Below, one piece after another: positions 45,701 through 54,396 of a stretch of 64,000 bases of DNA. How positions within the stretch are numbered: position 1 is the stretch's first letter; every line of letters starts with the position of its first letter. The stretch covers positions 5,704,001 through 5,768,000 of the forward strand of contig NZ_CP076607.1 of the NCBI RefSeq assembly GCF_018966525.1, written 5' to 3'. The DNA is from Paenibacillus sophorae (GTDB lineage Bacteria > Bacillota > Bacilli > Paenibacillales > Paenibacillaceae). A program made the translations under genes and the position numbers. The notes under the pieces are model-generated. The model was not told where the DNA came from, searched no databases, and saw only the letters and a list, made by a program, of their open reading frames with translations.

Positions 45701-48700
45701 TATCTCCGCTCCATTCGTTCTGTTCAAGCAGGTCCTCAATCGCGGTGAACTCGCTTCCCTCATGCGTGACTTCTACGTTCAATTGTCGTTGCGTAAGGAC
45801 GAGGGTGATTTGCGAATCGTCCAAAAGATATCGAATGCGTTCCTGCGGATATTCCGCGTCGATCGGCACATAGGCGGCCCCCGCCTTTAAAATGCCGTAG
45901 AGTCCGACCATCATTTCAAGGGATCGTTGTGTCATCAGTCCGACAACGGTGTTTTCGCCGACCCCTTTTTGTCGCAGGTAATGCGCTACTTGATTGGCTT
46001 GACGGTTGAACTCGCGATAGGTCAGCACGTCGTTTTCAAAGAGGAGCGCCGGACGGTCCGGCGTTTTTTCAACCTGCTCCTCAAATTGTTCTATGACAGT
46101 CTTACAGTTCTGCGTGCTGACGGCCGTGTTGTTGAAATCCTCCAGAATCTGGCGGCGCTCGTCTGCCGAGAGCATATCGAGCTGCGCCAACTTGGTTTCC
46201 GCATTATCGGCCACCTGTTGCAAAATGTTGGTAAAATGTCCGGCCAGCCGCTCGACCGTTTCCTTTTTGAACAGCTTGGTGCAGTATCCCAAGGTGCAGG
46301 CGAGGCGGCCCTCCACCTCTTCTACGGTGATGGTCAGGTCGAACTTGGCCATCCCACTGTCGAACGGGTATGGCGTGAAGCTCAGCCCCTCGACTTCGAG
46401 TTGTCCGCGGTCGGTATTTTGCAGCACAAACAACGTGTCAAACAAGGGATTGCGGCTCATGTCCCGCGGGATATTCAACTGTTCGACCAATTGTTCAAAC
46501 GGGTAGTTTTGGTGTTCATACGCTTTGAGAGCATTTTCTTTTACACGTTTCAAAAATTCGCGGAAGGTCAACTCACTGACAGGGAAGTTCCTCATTGCCA
46601 ACGTGTTGACAAACATCCCGATCATACTTTGCAAATCGGCATGCGGTCGGCCAGCGATCGGCGAACCGATGACGATGTCTTCCTGGCCGGTGTATTTGGA
46701 CAGCACGGTGTTGTACGCTGCCAACAGCACCATATAGAGCGTGGAGCCCGTTGCTTTTGCCAAAGCGTGCAATTTGCCGGTCAACTCGCGGCCAAGCTCA
46801 AACGTGAGGCTGCTTCCCTCGAAGTTTTGGACGGAAGGACGTGGAAAATCGGTCGGCATGTTAAGCACCGGAATTTCCCCGGCAAACGTGTCCAGCCAGT
46901 ATCGTTCATCCGCTTGGAGCGCAGGGCTGGCAAACCGTTCATTTTGCCAAGCGGAAAAGTCTTTGTATTGAATCCGCAACGGCGAAAGGTAGTTTCCTTG
47001 GTACAACGTAACGAATTCTTGGATCAGGATGCCGATGGAAACCCCATCCGAGATGATGTGGTGCATGTCAAACAGCAACAGATGTCTGTCCGTCGCCAAT
47101 TTGATCAGCTCAACCCGCAAGAGAGGCGCTTGGCTCAAGTCAAACGGCTGCACGAACTCGGTGATAAATGCCTCCGCCTGCTCTTCTACCGCTTCCTTCA
47201 CATCGATGGTAAAGAGGACGTTCGGACGAACTCGTTGCACAATCTCTTCGTCCGCCATTTCGAATGAGGTGCGCAGGGTCTCATGCCGCTGGATAAGTTG
47301 TCGAAACGCTTCTTCCAGCCTGTCCTTGTCTAGATCGCCTTCCACCAGCATGGCTCCCGGCATGTTGTAGCTCGCCCCGGCCCCTTCCAACTGTCCGAGT
47401 ATGTATAGCCGTTTTTGAGCGGATGATGTCGGATAGTAGGCTTGTTCCGCGATCGGTTGGATGGCCGCATGGGTGTTTTGTTCGGTGTTTTGCACAAAGT
47501 GGGCGAGCTCTTTGATTTTCGGGTTCGCAAAGACTTCGCTTAAAGGCACTTCCACATGGAGTTCCTTGTGAATTTTGGAAATGAGGATCGTTGCTTTCAG
47601 TGAATGCCCGCCAAGCTCAAAGAAATCATGATGGATGCCGATATCCTCCACTTCGAGCACCTCTTGGAAGATCTTCACCAATTTTGCTTCAATCTCATGG
47701 GTCGGCGCTGCGTACTCCACGCCGGTGTATACACTCTTATCCGGTTCCGGCAACGCCTTTCTGTCTAGCTTGCCGTTTGGAGACAGTGGCAGTTGATCCA
47801 GATACACGAAAAAAGAAGGAATCATATATCCCGGGAGTTGTTTGGACAAGTAGTCTCGGAGTTCCGTAACGGTCAGTTCCCAGTCTGCCACTATATAGGC
47901 GCACAGATATTTGTTGCCAGCCTCGCCGCGATCTGCGACTACCGCTTCCTTGATACTGTCATGGTTTTGCAACTGGGCTTCAATCTCACCCAACTCGATC
48001 CTGAAGCCGCGAATTTTCACTTGGAAGTCAGACCGTCCCAAATACTCAATCGCGCCGTTTTCCAGATAGCGCGCAATGTCGCCCGTCTTGTAGATGCGGT
48101 GTCCGAGTTCTTCTGCAAAGAGATCTGGAATAAAACGATCGGCCGTCAGATCCGGGCGTTTCCAATAACCGCGCGCCAGTTGGCAGCCGCCGATATACAG
48201 ATCGCCAGTCACGCCGATTGGCACCGGATTGAGCATCTCGTCTAGAATATACATCTGCGTATTCGCGATCGGATAACCAATCGGAACAGAGCGTAAAGAG
48301 TCCGACGGCTCGCATTTCCACCACGTTACATCCACAGCAGCTTCCGTCGGGCCGTACAAATTGTGCAGTTCGCAATCAGGGAAAGCTTCAAAAAATTCTT
48401 TGGCCAGAGTGACCGGCAATGCCTCTCCGCTGCAAATCACGCGTCGTAGTGATGCACACTCGCGACTCCGCGGGTTTGCAAGAAAGATTTGCAACATCGA
48501 AGGGACAAAGTGTATCGTTGTGATCGACTCTTCCTTGATCAGATCAATCAGGTAATCCGGGTCTTTGTGTCCTTCCGGCTTGGCAACCACTAGTTGCGCG
48601 CCGACCAGAAACGGCCACAGAAACTCCCACACTGACACGTCAAACGAATATGGTGTCTTTTGCAACACACGGTCTTTACTGCTCAACTGCAATGCTTCCT

Positions 48701-50645
48701 GCATCCAAAGGATGCGATTTCGAATGCCTCCGTGCGTGTTCACGACTCCTTTGGGACGGCTGGTTGAACCGGACGTGTAGATCATATAAGCCGCATTGTC
48801 CGCCGCGAGCGGAACGGCTGCAGCAGGCGCTTCCGGCAAGTCGCCATCGTCGAGTACGATCGCTTTGTTGGCAACGCCTAGCTTTTCCAGCAGGGGGAGC
48901 AGCGACTTTTGTGTCAGTATCACGTTGGGATTTACTTCCGTGACCATCCATTCGATGCGTTCTTGCGGCAACTCCGGGTCGATCGGCACATAAAAGCCGC
49001 CGGTTCGCATAACGGCATGAAGGGAAGCGACCATCTCTACTGATCGGTACATCACGATGGCCACCGGGGACTCAGTCTGCACACCGCGAGCTGCAAGGAT
49101 ACCGGCAATCCGATCGATCCGGTCGTCCAGTTCCTGATACGTCAGCTTTTTCCCCGAAAAGTGTAGCGCCGTTTGCTGCGGAGTTTCCTGCGCTTGCGTT
49201 CGTAACCAGTCATGCACCCAACCGGTTTCCGGATATGCCCGTTCCGTTTGGTTCCATTGCTTCAGGAGCAGGAACCGTTCTTCCTGACACAAATAGTCAA
49301 GCGACCCGATGGCGTTTTCCGGTTCCCGAATGGCCGAAGTCAGCAGGTTGATGAAATGGCTGACGAATCGTTCCGCCGTGGTCGTGAAAAACAGATCTCG
49401 GTTATAGGTCAAAGTACCATATAGTTTGTCCCGCCCCTCCGAAATAAAGAGCTGGAGATCACGTTCCAACCAGCGCTTTTCAAATTCGATCGATTCAAAC
49501 ACCAGCTCCCCCAGATCGAGTTGAGCGCCGTTCCACCCTTGAATAAATGGTGCGATATCCTCAATCATACGTGGACGGTCATAGACGAACTCAACATCGT
49601 AAAGCGGTGATCGGCTTCTGTCGCGCTGACTTGTTACTTTTTGCACAAGGGCGGGAAATGGGAAATCTTGTTTGCGGAGATGCTTCCCGGCGCTCTGGTT
49701 GACATCGGTCACGAGGTCTACGAAGGACATCTTTGGCGTTACGAGCTGGCGATTGACCAGCATGTTGACAAAAAATCCGAATGTTTCACGAAATTTCCCG
49801 CGCGTTCGACCAGCATAGGGAGAACCCACGACGATGTCCGATTGCCCTGAATACTTGTGTAGCAACGCCATATACGCAGCTAGCAATACCGGGTAGAGGG
49901 TCACGCCTCGCTCTTTTGCGAAGGCGCGAAGGCTCGCTTCCAGTGTCATCGGTAGCTCAAATCGGATGGTGGCGGCGCGGTGGGTTTTGATGCCTGGACG
50001 CGTCGCATCTTCCGGCAGCTGAAGAATCGGAATCTCTTGTCCCAGCACCGATTGCCAATAGTTGAGTAGCTCTTCCCCACGGTCACCATGCACAATCAAG
50101 GACTGGTATTCGACAAACTCAGCGTAGTTGTTCACCCGGTCTTCCCGCTTCTCTTCCCCGATAGCTTCGTTCCCAAAGATTTGACTCAGTTCTTGGATAA
50201 ACCCGGTCATCGACCAAAGGTCAACGGAAATATGGTGGAACCCTAGGAAGAACACCATCTCACCGTTTGCACAATGGTACAACTTTGCTTTCATCAGCAC
50301 GCCGGATGTTAGGTCATACGGCTCGTCGGCTACCTCGGCGATTTTCGCCAGCAGCGTGGGCTCGTCCAGCGAAGTCGCATCGATTTCTTCGAATGGCAAC
50401 TCAACCTCGTGGACGACCTCTTGGAAAAGCTCTCCCTCTCGCTCGAAAAATCTCGTGTGGAGGGAGTCATATTTTTGAAACAGACGGTTCAAAGCTTGGC
50501 GTAGTCGATCCGGATCTTTTCCTGAAACGACTCGCGCTGCAAAGCTGAGGTGGTTAAAAGGTGCTTCCTGATTTCCCTGATGTTGGAACCAAAGCGCTTT
50601 TTGTCCATAAGAAAGTGGCGTTGATACAAGCACCTGATCATTCAT
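39756..50645 (-). CDS. Three-module NRPS: C-A(Ser)-PCP-C-A-PCP-C-A-PCP-C
   Basis: About 3,629 residues with four condensation domains (HHISVDLWS ~140, HHIISDGVS ~1197 and ~2242, HHIISDGWS ~3298), three adenylation domains (~627, ~1668, ~2713 at the TSGST loop) and three carriers (~1011, ~2056, ~3101, each FFELGGHSL). The first A code reads D-V-W-H-I-S-L-V-D-K, a serine type. The second and third read D-L-K-N-Y-G-S-D-V-K and are identical; I cannot assign a substrate. Modules two and three are an almost exact duplication. No epimerase or thioesterase. The terminal C domain should act with the A*-AL-KR-PCP module of the next protein. The start is the ATG at 50645, overlapping the exporter gene by eight bases. 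A GTG nine bases upstream is possible. Confidence 0.93.
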   Translation of the reverse strand: MNDQVLVSTPLSYGQKALWFQHQGNQEAPFNHLSFAARVVSGKDPDRLRQALNRLFQKYDSLHTRFFEREGELFQEVVHEVELPFEEIDATSLDEPTLLAKIAEVADEPYDLTSGVLMKAKLYHCANGEMVFFLGFHHISVDLWSMTGFIQELSQIFGNEAIGEEKREDRVNNYAEFVEYQSLIVHGDRGEELLNYWQSVLGQEIPILQLPEDATRPGIKTHRAATIRFELPMTLEASLRAFAKERGVTLYPVLLAAYMALLHKYSGQSDIVVGSPYAGRTRGKFRETFGFFVNMLVNRQLVTPKMSFVDLVTDVNQSAGKHLRKQDFPFPALVQKVTSQRDRSRSPLYDVEFVYDRPRMIEDIAPFIQGWNGAQLDLGELVFESIEFEKRWLERDLQLFISEGRDKLYGTLTYNRDLFFTTTAERFVSHFINLLTSAIREPENAIGSLDYLCQEERFLLLKQWNQTERAYPETGWVHDWLRTQAQETPQQTALHFSGKKLTYQELDDRIDRIAGILAARGVQTESPVAIVMYRSVEMVASLHAVMRTGGFYVPIDPELPQERIEWMVTEVNPNVILTQKSLLPLLEKLGVANKAIVLDDGDLPEAPAAAVPLAADNAAYMIYTSGSTSRPKGVVNTHGGIRNRILWMQEALQLSSKDRVLQKTPYSFDVSVWEFLWPFLVGAQLVVAKPEGHKDPDYLIDLIKEESITTIHFVPSMLQIFLANPRSRECASLRRVICSGEALPVTLAKEFFEAFPDCELHNLYGPTEAAVDVTWWKCEPSDSLRSVPIGYPIANTQMYILDEMLNPVPIGVTGDLYIGGCQLARGYWKRPDLTADRFIPDLFAEELGHRIYKTGDIARYLENGAIEYLGRSDFQVKIRGFRIELGEIEAQLQNHDSIKEAVVADRGEAGNKYLCAYIVADWELTVTELRDYLSKQLPGYMIPSFFVYLDQLPLSPNGKLDRKALPEPDKSVYTGVEYAAPTHEIEAKLVKIFQEVLEVEDIGIHHDFFELGGHSLKATILISKIHKELHVEVPLSEVFANPKIKELAHFVQNTEQNTHAAIQPIAEQAYYPTSSAQKRLYILGQLEGAGASYNMPGAMLVEGDLDKDRLEEAFRQLIQRHETLRTSFEMADEEIVQRVRPNVLFTIDVKEAVEEQAEAFITEFVQPFDLSQAPLLRVELIKLATDRHLLLFDMHHIISDGVSIGILIQEFVTLYQGNYLSPLRIQYKDFSAWQNERFASPALQADERYWLDTFAGEIPVLNMPTDFPRPSVQNFEGSSLTFELGRELTGKLHALAKATGSTLYMVLLAAYNTVLSKYTGQEDIVIGSPIAGRPHADLQSMIGMFVNTLAMRNFPVSELTFREFLKRVKENALKAYEHQNYPFEQLVEQLNIPRDMSRNPLFDTLFVLQNTDRGQLEVEGLSFTPYPFDSGMAKFDLTITVEEVEGRLACTLGYCTKLFKKETVERLAGHFTNILQQVADNAETKLAQLDMLSADERRQILEDFNNTAVSTQNCKTVIEQFEEQVEKTPDRPALLFENDVLTYREFNRQANQVAHYLRQKGVGENTVVGLMTQRSLEMMVGLYGILKAGAAYVPIDAEYPQERIRYLLDDSQITLVLTQRQLNVEVTHEGSEFTAIEDLLEQNEWSGDNLGLTYDPARIMYLLYTSGSTGKPKGVKVRANAFANLIDWFTSDQYEITDQDNILLIAPISFDLAQKNLYASLVKGGTLCLFTPGLYDYNRMFRIIKQQNITFVNCTPSAFQPLVDFDTKFESLKTLRCVYLGGEPLKPAFLTPWIRSGACNARIINSYGPAECTDVATSYQIDGREFEHLATVPVGKPIRNAKVYVLDKNRQPVPLGTLGEFYIGGVGVSAGYFNRPELTADRFVSVKVDGQEPQLLYRTGDVGKWLPDGNLEFLGRVDHQVKIRGFRIELSEIETQMLQHDNIKEAIVSAKGNEDDLYLCAYVVADRELPGAELKAYLSEYLPDYMVPPYYVQMDKLPLTPNGKVDRNALPEPDKAVQASVKYVAPTNEIEAKLLDIFQQVLNVQGIGTHHDFFELGGHSLKATILLFKIHKELEMQLPLSEVFKNTTVKELAKRIQQAELSIYEAIQQIEEKEFYPASSSQKRLYMLDQIQEVNTSYNMPGAMLVEGSLDPKRLEAAFQQLIRRHETLRTSFEMADEEIVQRVQSNVPFAVEVKEAEEKRAQALIAEFVQPFDLSQAPLLRVELIKLAADRHLLLFDMHHIISDGVSIGILIQEFVTLYQGNYLSPLRIQYKDFSAWQNERFASPALQADERYWLDTFAGEIPVLNMPTDFPRPSVQNFEGSSLTFELGRELTGKLHALAKATGSTLYMVLLAAYNTVLSKYTGQEDIVIGSPIAGRPHADLQSMIGMFVNTLAMRNFPVSELTFREFLKRVKENALKAYEHQNYPFEQLVEQLNIPRDMSRNPLFDTLFVLQNTDRGQLEVEGLSFTPYPFDSGMAKFDLTITVEEVEGRLACTLGYCTKLFKKETVERLAGHFTNILQQVADNAETKLAQLDMLSADERRQILEDFNNTAVSTQNCKTVIEQFEEQVEKTPDRPALLFENDVLTYREFNRQANQVAHYLRQKGVGENTVVGLMTQRSLEMMVGLYGILKAGAAYVPIDAEYPQERIRYLLDDSQITLVLTQRQLNVEVTHEGSEFTAIEDLLEQNEWSGDNLGLTYDPARIMYLLYTSGSTGKPKGVKVRANAFANLIDWFTSDQYEITDQDNILLIAPISFDLAQKNLYASLVKGGTLCLFTPGLYDYNRMFRIIKQQNITFVNCTPSAFQPLVDFDTKFESLKTLRCVYLGGEPLKPAFLTPWIRSGACNARIINSYGPAECTDVATSYQIDGREFEHLATVPVGKPIRNAKVYVLDKNRQPVPLGTLGEFYIGGVGVSAGYFNRPELTADRFVSVKVDGQEPQLLYRTGDVGKWLPDGNLEFLGRVDHQVKIRGFRIELSEIETQMLQHDNIKEAIVSAKGNEDDLYLCAYVVADRELPGAELKAYLSEYLPDYMVPPYYVQMDKLPLTPNGKVDRNALPEPDKAAQASVKYVAPTNEIEAKLLDIFQQVLNVQGIGTHHDFFELGGHSLLVMRLVLRIQETFNVGISVRDVFSHSLTESLSRLIGSKVQTSDLSPGLLPIQKTDPDTVIFPLSYAQQRLWFLDQLNPGSSNYNMVGAYKLTGEINSARLEAVFNEIARRHAILRTTFGVREGVPYQHVNAEPRIGFHCIEIPAEQEVSTLIQEEARVGFDLTHGPLLRVLLMRKEGHQSEHVLVVNMHHIISDGWSLNVLVREIGELWKLSGEPEGDFSQFQQPVLQYGDYSIWQRDLFETGYLNEQMVYWKQHLGGHKGVLELPTDKTRSTSGVGRGAEVPIRIAESELTMLKQLAQANSCTLYMVLLAAYAVVIQRYSGEDDIVIGTAVANRSRSELEGLIGFFVNTLALRIDLSEELQLSEYLERVKKVVLNGFSNGDVPFDVVLDEVNPPRLPGIHPLFQTMFILQTASPTTISLQGLEITPVHMPLDESKFDLFLNLEEVRGELVGHLEFNEDLFHGEQIRKLGEYLTSLLDAWVKNADGKLSELKASIQAGRQAKPVLSPQDLRGLLNKLTDGRSG
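41328..44026. repeat. Module duplication, downstream copy (2,699 bp)
   Basis: This block, running from most of a C domain through A and PCP, is repeated 3,135 bases to the right at 44463-47161. I saw only about four mismatches in 2.7 kb. The 436-base segment between the copies (end of one PCP and first part of a C domain) is not part of the near-identity. Near-identity in synonymous positions points to a recent duplication or gene conversion. Confidence 0.9.
44463..47161. repeat. Module duplication, upstream copy (2,699 bp)
   Basis: Partner of 41328-44026, with the same orientation and an offset of 3,135 bp (1,045 codons, one whole C-A-PCP module). It ends in the C-domain region where the two copies begin to differ (GCGATC versus GTGATA). 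The left edge is the carrier active-site segment. Confidence 0.9.
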
Positions 50646-53600
50646 AAGTATCACCGTTTTCTAAAGTAGTGTTTTCAAGCCTGCCTTCAGAGAGACAGAT
50701 GATTTGGTCGCACCCAAGAACCGTCGAAGTTCTGTGAGCAATGATTAAGACGGTAATGCCGTCAATCGCCGCTTTCAGCTGGCTTTGAATCCGCGCTTCC
50801 GTTTGCACGTCAACATTGGAAGTCGCTTCGTCCATGATGATAATCTTTGGATTTTTCAAGAGCGCCCGCGCAAAGCATAAGAGCTGTCGCTGGCCTTGGC
50901 TCAAATTTCCGCCGCTGTCGGAAACCACCGTATCAAAACCGTCAGGCAGCAGCGTCATGAAATCACCCATGCCGACTTGTTTCACAACTTCCATCAGTCG
51001 CTCATCCGTGTGCTGGCCGGTCGGGTCCAGGTTCATGCGAATCGTCCCGTTCAACAGGAAGGGCTCCTGCGGCACTACCGCAACCAGCTTGCGAAGTGTC
51101 TTCAATGGCAAGGCGCGGATCGGCACACCGTCGATCAGGATGTCACCGCTTGAAACTTCCGCCATGCCTACTAACGATTGGAGAATCGTACTCTTGCCTG
51201 ACCCCGTTCTTCCAATTATGCCGACTTGCGACCCTGGAGCGATGGAGAAACTGACATTTTTGAGGACATCGGGCAAGTTTTCTGCATAACGCACGGACGT
51301 TGAGACGAACTCGATCGAAGCACCTTTACGCTTAAGACACGACTCCCCATCTTTTTCATTTGTCACCGCAAAATGATCGCTGTGCGCCAGCTGATCTTCG
51401 GAGCCGCGTTTGTGAAATAATGTTTCTTCATTCGGCAATTCCGCCAAATGCACCAAACGCTCCACGGAGGTCAAATTCCCTTCCACCATCGCAAACGTTC
51501 TCGCACTCCAATTAAGCAGCGTCCAAAAACTGATCAGATAGGTAAGGATTACGCCGGCCAGACCGGTCGAAATCCAGCCGTAACGAGCCGCCAAGAAAAT
51601 CGAAGCAGCCGAAATCAAGGAGATGGCACCGCTTAATATTGGAACGCGAACGCTAAACCAGCGGTCTGTCAGTTCATGCGCGCGTGATGCGCGTTGAAAC
51701 GCATTATGCCGACCTTCAAACCGTTCCGTAAAATAGGCGGATTGACTCATGGTACGGATCGTCAGTAACCCGTCGAACGTTTCGCGCAGATGGCTGAAGA
51801 GTGGAGATTGCGTAACTTGGACAAGCCGCTTGATCTCGCGCGATGCGATACTGAATTTTTTTTGTAGGCGGTAATAGAACCAAAGAATAGGAACAATTCC
51901 CAAGATCATCCAAGGACCCACAAGGATAAACAGGATTATGTTCACCAAGCCCTGGAATGTAAAACGCACCATATTTTCAAACATCCAGCGCAAATCATTT
52001 TCGATCACAAACACGTCTCGAGAAAAGCGATTCATCAAGACGCCGGACATCGTCGAATCGAAAAACCGGATCGGCGCTCTAACAACCCCGTCCAGACCTT
52101 CATTGTGTAGAATTCCGGCTGCAACGGCCGTTTGGCGGTTCCATAGGGCTCGCTGTGTGTAAATGGCCACCAACGCTAGCGCGCCAAGCCCTGCGTAGAT
52201 CAGCATGCTCAGTCCGGGATTGTCGGCGATCGTTCGCAACAGCGACCCTTTTTCAAATGCCTGCGGGTCGGACCAGGCCACAAACCAAAGATTTTGGAAG
52301 AGTGGAATTAAGACAGCTAGAACGACAGTCAGCGCCAGAGCGGTAAATATGTATAGACGTTTCGGATTATTTTTTTCTCCAGCCATCGCTTGCAAAAAGT
52401 CGCCGTAGATCTTACGACCCACACTGCCGGAGCGTCTGTCCTCATCCTCCGTAATGCGCAGCGTGTTGTTCGTATCGCTTTCCGAAGACCGGTTCTCTTT
52501 GACCGCTTCGCTCTTCTCCGAAGCAGGCGTTAAGGAGCTGTCGATCGAATCTTCCGAATAAAAATCTTTAAAATCGGCGCGGGTCAGCAATTCCTCTAGC
52601 GTTCCTTGTGCCACAATTTGTCCTTCCTGTAAGAAAACAATCTTGTCAAAGCGATGCAGGAAGCGCAATCGGTGGGTCGCCACGATGCGTGTGATCGACT
52701 TCCACTCGGAGAAGAGCAATCGTTCGACGATTTGTTCTTCCGTCCTCGCGTCCAGCGCGGAAAACGGATCATCCAACAGGGCAAGACCCGGTTGGGCCAC
52801 GACCGACCTTGCCAAGCTGACGCGCTGCTTTTGCCCGCCGGAGAGGCCGATTCCGCGTTCGCCGATCTCCATTGCGAGCCCGCCCGCCAATTGGCGAACA
52901 TCCGCTTCCATCGCTGTCACTTCGATCGCTCGCTTCAACAGTTCTTCAGAACCTGCTTCCTCAAGGCCCATCAGCAGGTTCTCCTTTAAAGTTGCGTTGA
53001 AAATGAACGCCTCTTGCGGCACATACGCGATGCGCGGCGATTGCAAAGAACTCACGCCTTCCCAGCGAATCACGCCGGACAAACGCTCGTCTTCTTCCAA
53101 AAGACTGCGAAGCAACACGCTTTTTCCGGACCCAACTGAGCCGACGATCGCCACCGCTTCGCCCGTCTTGACGGTGAGATCGATTCCGCTCAAGATCAGT
53201 TTTTCTTGGTCGGCTACAGAAAAAGACACCTGTTCCAGCGAAACCCCGACCGCAGCGCCCGGCTCAGACAGAGGCTTCAACCCGCTCGGGTTCTTATCCG
53301 CCTTGAGAAAATTCAAGACGCGTTGTCCGGCTGCTTTGACTCCGGAGAACGTATTCAGAATCTCCGGCATCTGCGCAAACGGCACTTCAAGCAGCATCAA
53401 AAGTCCAAGCGACGGGAAGAGCACGGTCGGATCAAGCGGCTGCCCTAAAAGCAAACGTGTCCCAAAAGCAGCCAAACAAATGAGAGTAGTTGTACTTCCG
53501 AACAAGACGATCGACAGCGCCGCTTTGGAGCCCCAGTTGATCTGTTGCTGCACTTCCTGATCCCGCACGTCACGAATTTTCGTGTTCAACAATCCGGCTA

Positions 53601-54396
53601 GATCGTAAAGTTTCACGGTGCGAATGCCGGAAAGCAATTGTGTAATCAGGTTGAGGCGTAACTCCCTCAAATGTGCGCGATTGTTGTCAAAGTTGATGAA
53701 GTGTTTTGTAATCTGTTGTGCGATCGGTTGAAAAATTAACAGCGTCGCCACTGCTGCGAATGTCCCGAGTCCCAAGTAATTCAGGAGCAAGACGATAACC
53801 CCGATAAAAAGAATCACCACGTAAAACGTGTCATTGACCAAATACCCAAGTTTGGAGATGGTCTGCACATCATTCCCTACGGTATTGATCACATCGCCGG
53901 AACGATATTTCGAACGAACCGTCGCCTTTAACTCCAGCATTTGCTGGTAGATCAACGAATCGAGCAACCGTTGATGCGCCTGAAAGGCCACAAAGTCCCA
54001 ATAAAAACACAGGTTGGTGACGATCCCGCTAAAGATAGTAGCAATGGCGAACAAGAAAGAGTACACTACTCCGTTCGAGATACCCGATTGTTGGGTCTCG
54101 TCGCCAACGATGACGGTGAGGATCAGCTTGATGAGCACCGGGATGCTCAGAGCAAAAATGACCCTAAAGAGAGTGAAAAACATCCCCCATAACGACGATT
54201 TTCGATTCACTCGAACAATTGATAGAATAAATTTCCCAGCGGAATCGAAGGAAAGACTGTTACCGGTGTCTTTGAGGGTGTTTGTGGGGAGCGGCTCCAA
54301 GTCGTCAACCTGCAGCATGCGGTCACAACTGAGCTTGATAACAGGATTCACTTCCGTATAGAAAATCCTTCTGAACCATGCTTGTAAAATGTTCAT
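50638..54396 (-). CDS. ABCC-type full-length ABC exporter
   Basis: The 1,252-residue protein is TMD1-NBD1-TMD2-NBD2 in one chain. NBD1 has Walker A GSVGSGKSVLL (~422), LSGGQKQR (~520) and ALLDDPFSALD (~541), where Asp replaces the catalytic Glu. NBD2 has GRTGSGKSTIL (~1064), LSQGQRQLLCFARALL (~1164) and IIIMDEATSNVD (~1189) with the Glu present. One degenerate and one active ATP site, 'LSxGQRQLxCxARALL' and the cytosolic L0-like lead (DDLEPLPTNTL) are marks of the ABCC/MRP subfamily known mainly from eukaryotes. It should export the NRPS product and give self-protection. It overlaps the thioesterase gene by four bases (ATGA) and the next NRPS gene by eight. Confidence 0.9.
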   Translation of the reverse strand: MNILQAWFRRIFYTEVNPVIKLSCDRMLQVDDLEPLPTNTLKDTGNSLSFDSAGKFILSIVRVNRKSSLWGMFFTLFRVIFALSIPVLIKLILTVIVGDETQQSGISNGVVYSFLFAIATIFSGIVTNLCFYWDFVAFQAHQRLLDSLIYQQMLELKATVRSKYRSGDVINTVGNDVQTISKLGYLVNDTFYVVILFIGVIVLLLNYLGLGTFAAVATLLIFQPIAQQITKHFINFDNNRAHLRELRLNLITQLLSGIRTVKLYDLAGLLNTKIRDVRDQEVQQQINWGSKAALSIVLFGSTTTLICLAAFGTRLLLGQPLDPTVLFPSLGLLMLLEVPFAQMPEILNTFSGVKAAGQRVLNFLKADKNPSGLKPLSEPGAAVGVSLEQVSFSVADQEKLILSGIDLTVKTGEAVAIVGSVGSGKSVLLRSLLEEDERLSGVIRWEGVSSLQSPRIAYVPQEAFIFNATLKENLLMGLEEAGSEELLKRAIEVTAMEADVRQLAGGLAMEIGERGIGLSGGQKQRVSLARSVVAQPGLALLDDPFSALDARTEEQIVERLLFSEWKSITRIVATHRLRFLHRFDKIVFLQEGQIVAQGTLEELLTRADFKDFYSEDSIDSSLTPASEKSEAVKENRSSESDTNNTLRITEDEDRRSGSVGRKIYGDFLQAMAGEKNNPKRLYIFTALALTVVLAVLIPLFQNLWFVAWSDPQAFEKGSLLRTIADNPGLSMLIYAGLGALALVAIYTQRALWNRQTAVAAGILHNEGLDGVVRAPIRFFDSTMSGVLMNRFSRDVFVIENDLRWMFENMVRFTFQGLVNIILFILVGPWMILGIVPILWFYYRLQKKFSIASREIKRLVQVTQSPLFSHLRETFDGLLTIRTMSQSAYFTERFEGRHNAFQRASRAHELTDRWFSVRVPILSGAISLISAASIFLAARYGWISTGLAGVILTYLISFWTLLNWSARTFAMVEGNLTSVERLVHLAELPNEETLFHKRGSEDQLAHSDHFAVTNEKDGESCLKRKGASIEFVSTSVRYAENLPDVLKNVSFSIAPGSQVGIIGRTGSGKSTILQSLVGMAEVSSGDILIDGVPIRALPLKTLRKLVAVVPQEPFLLNGTIRMNLDPTGQHTDERLMEVVKQVGMGDFMTLLPDGFDTVVSDSGGNLSQGQRQLLCFARALLKNPKIIIMDEATSNVDVQTEARIQSQLKAAIDGITVLIIAHRTSTVLGCDQIICLSEGRLENTTLENGDTYE

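Noticed and set aside
42792..47267. Two identical 446-codon forward frames (42792-44132 and 45927-47267)
   Set aside because: They are antisense shadows of the duplicated NRPS modules, and their identity simply reflects the duplication.
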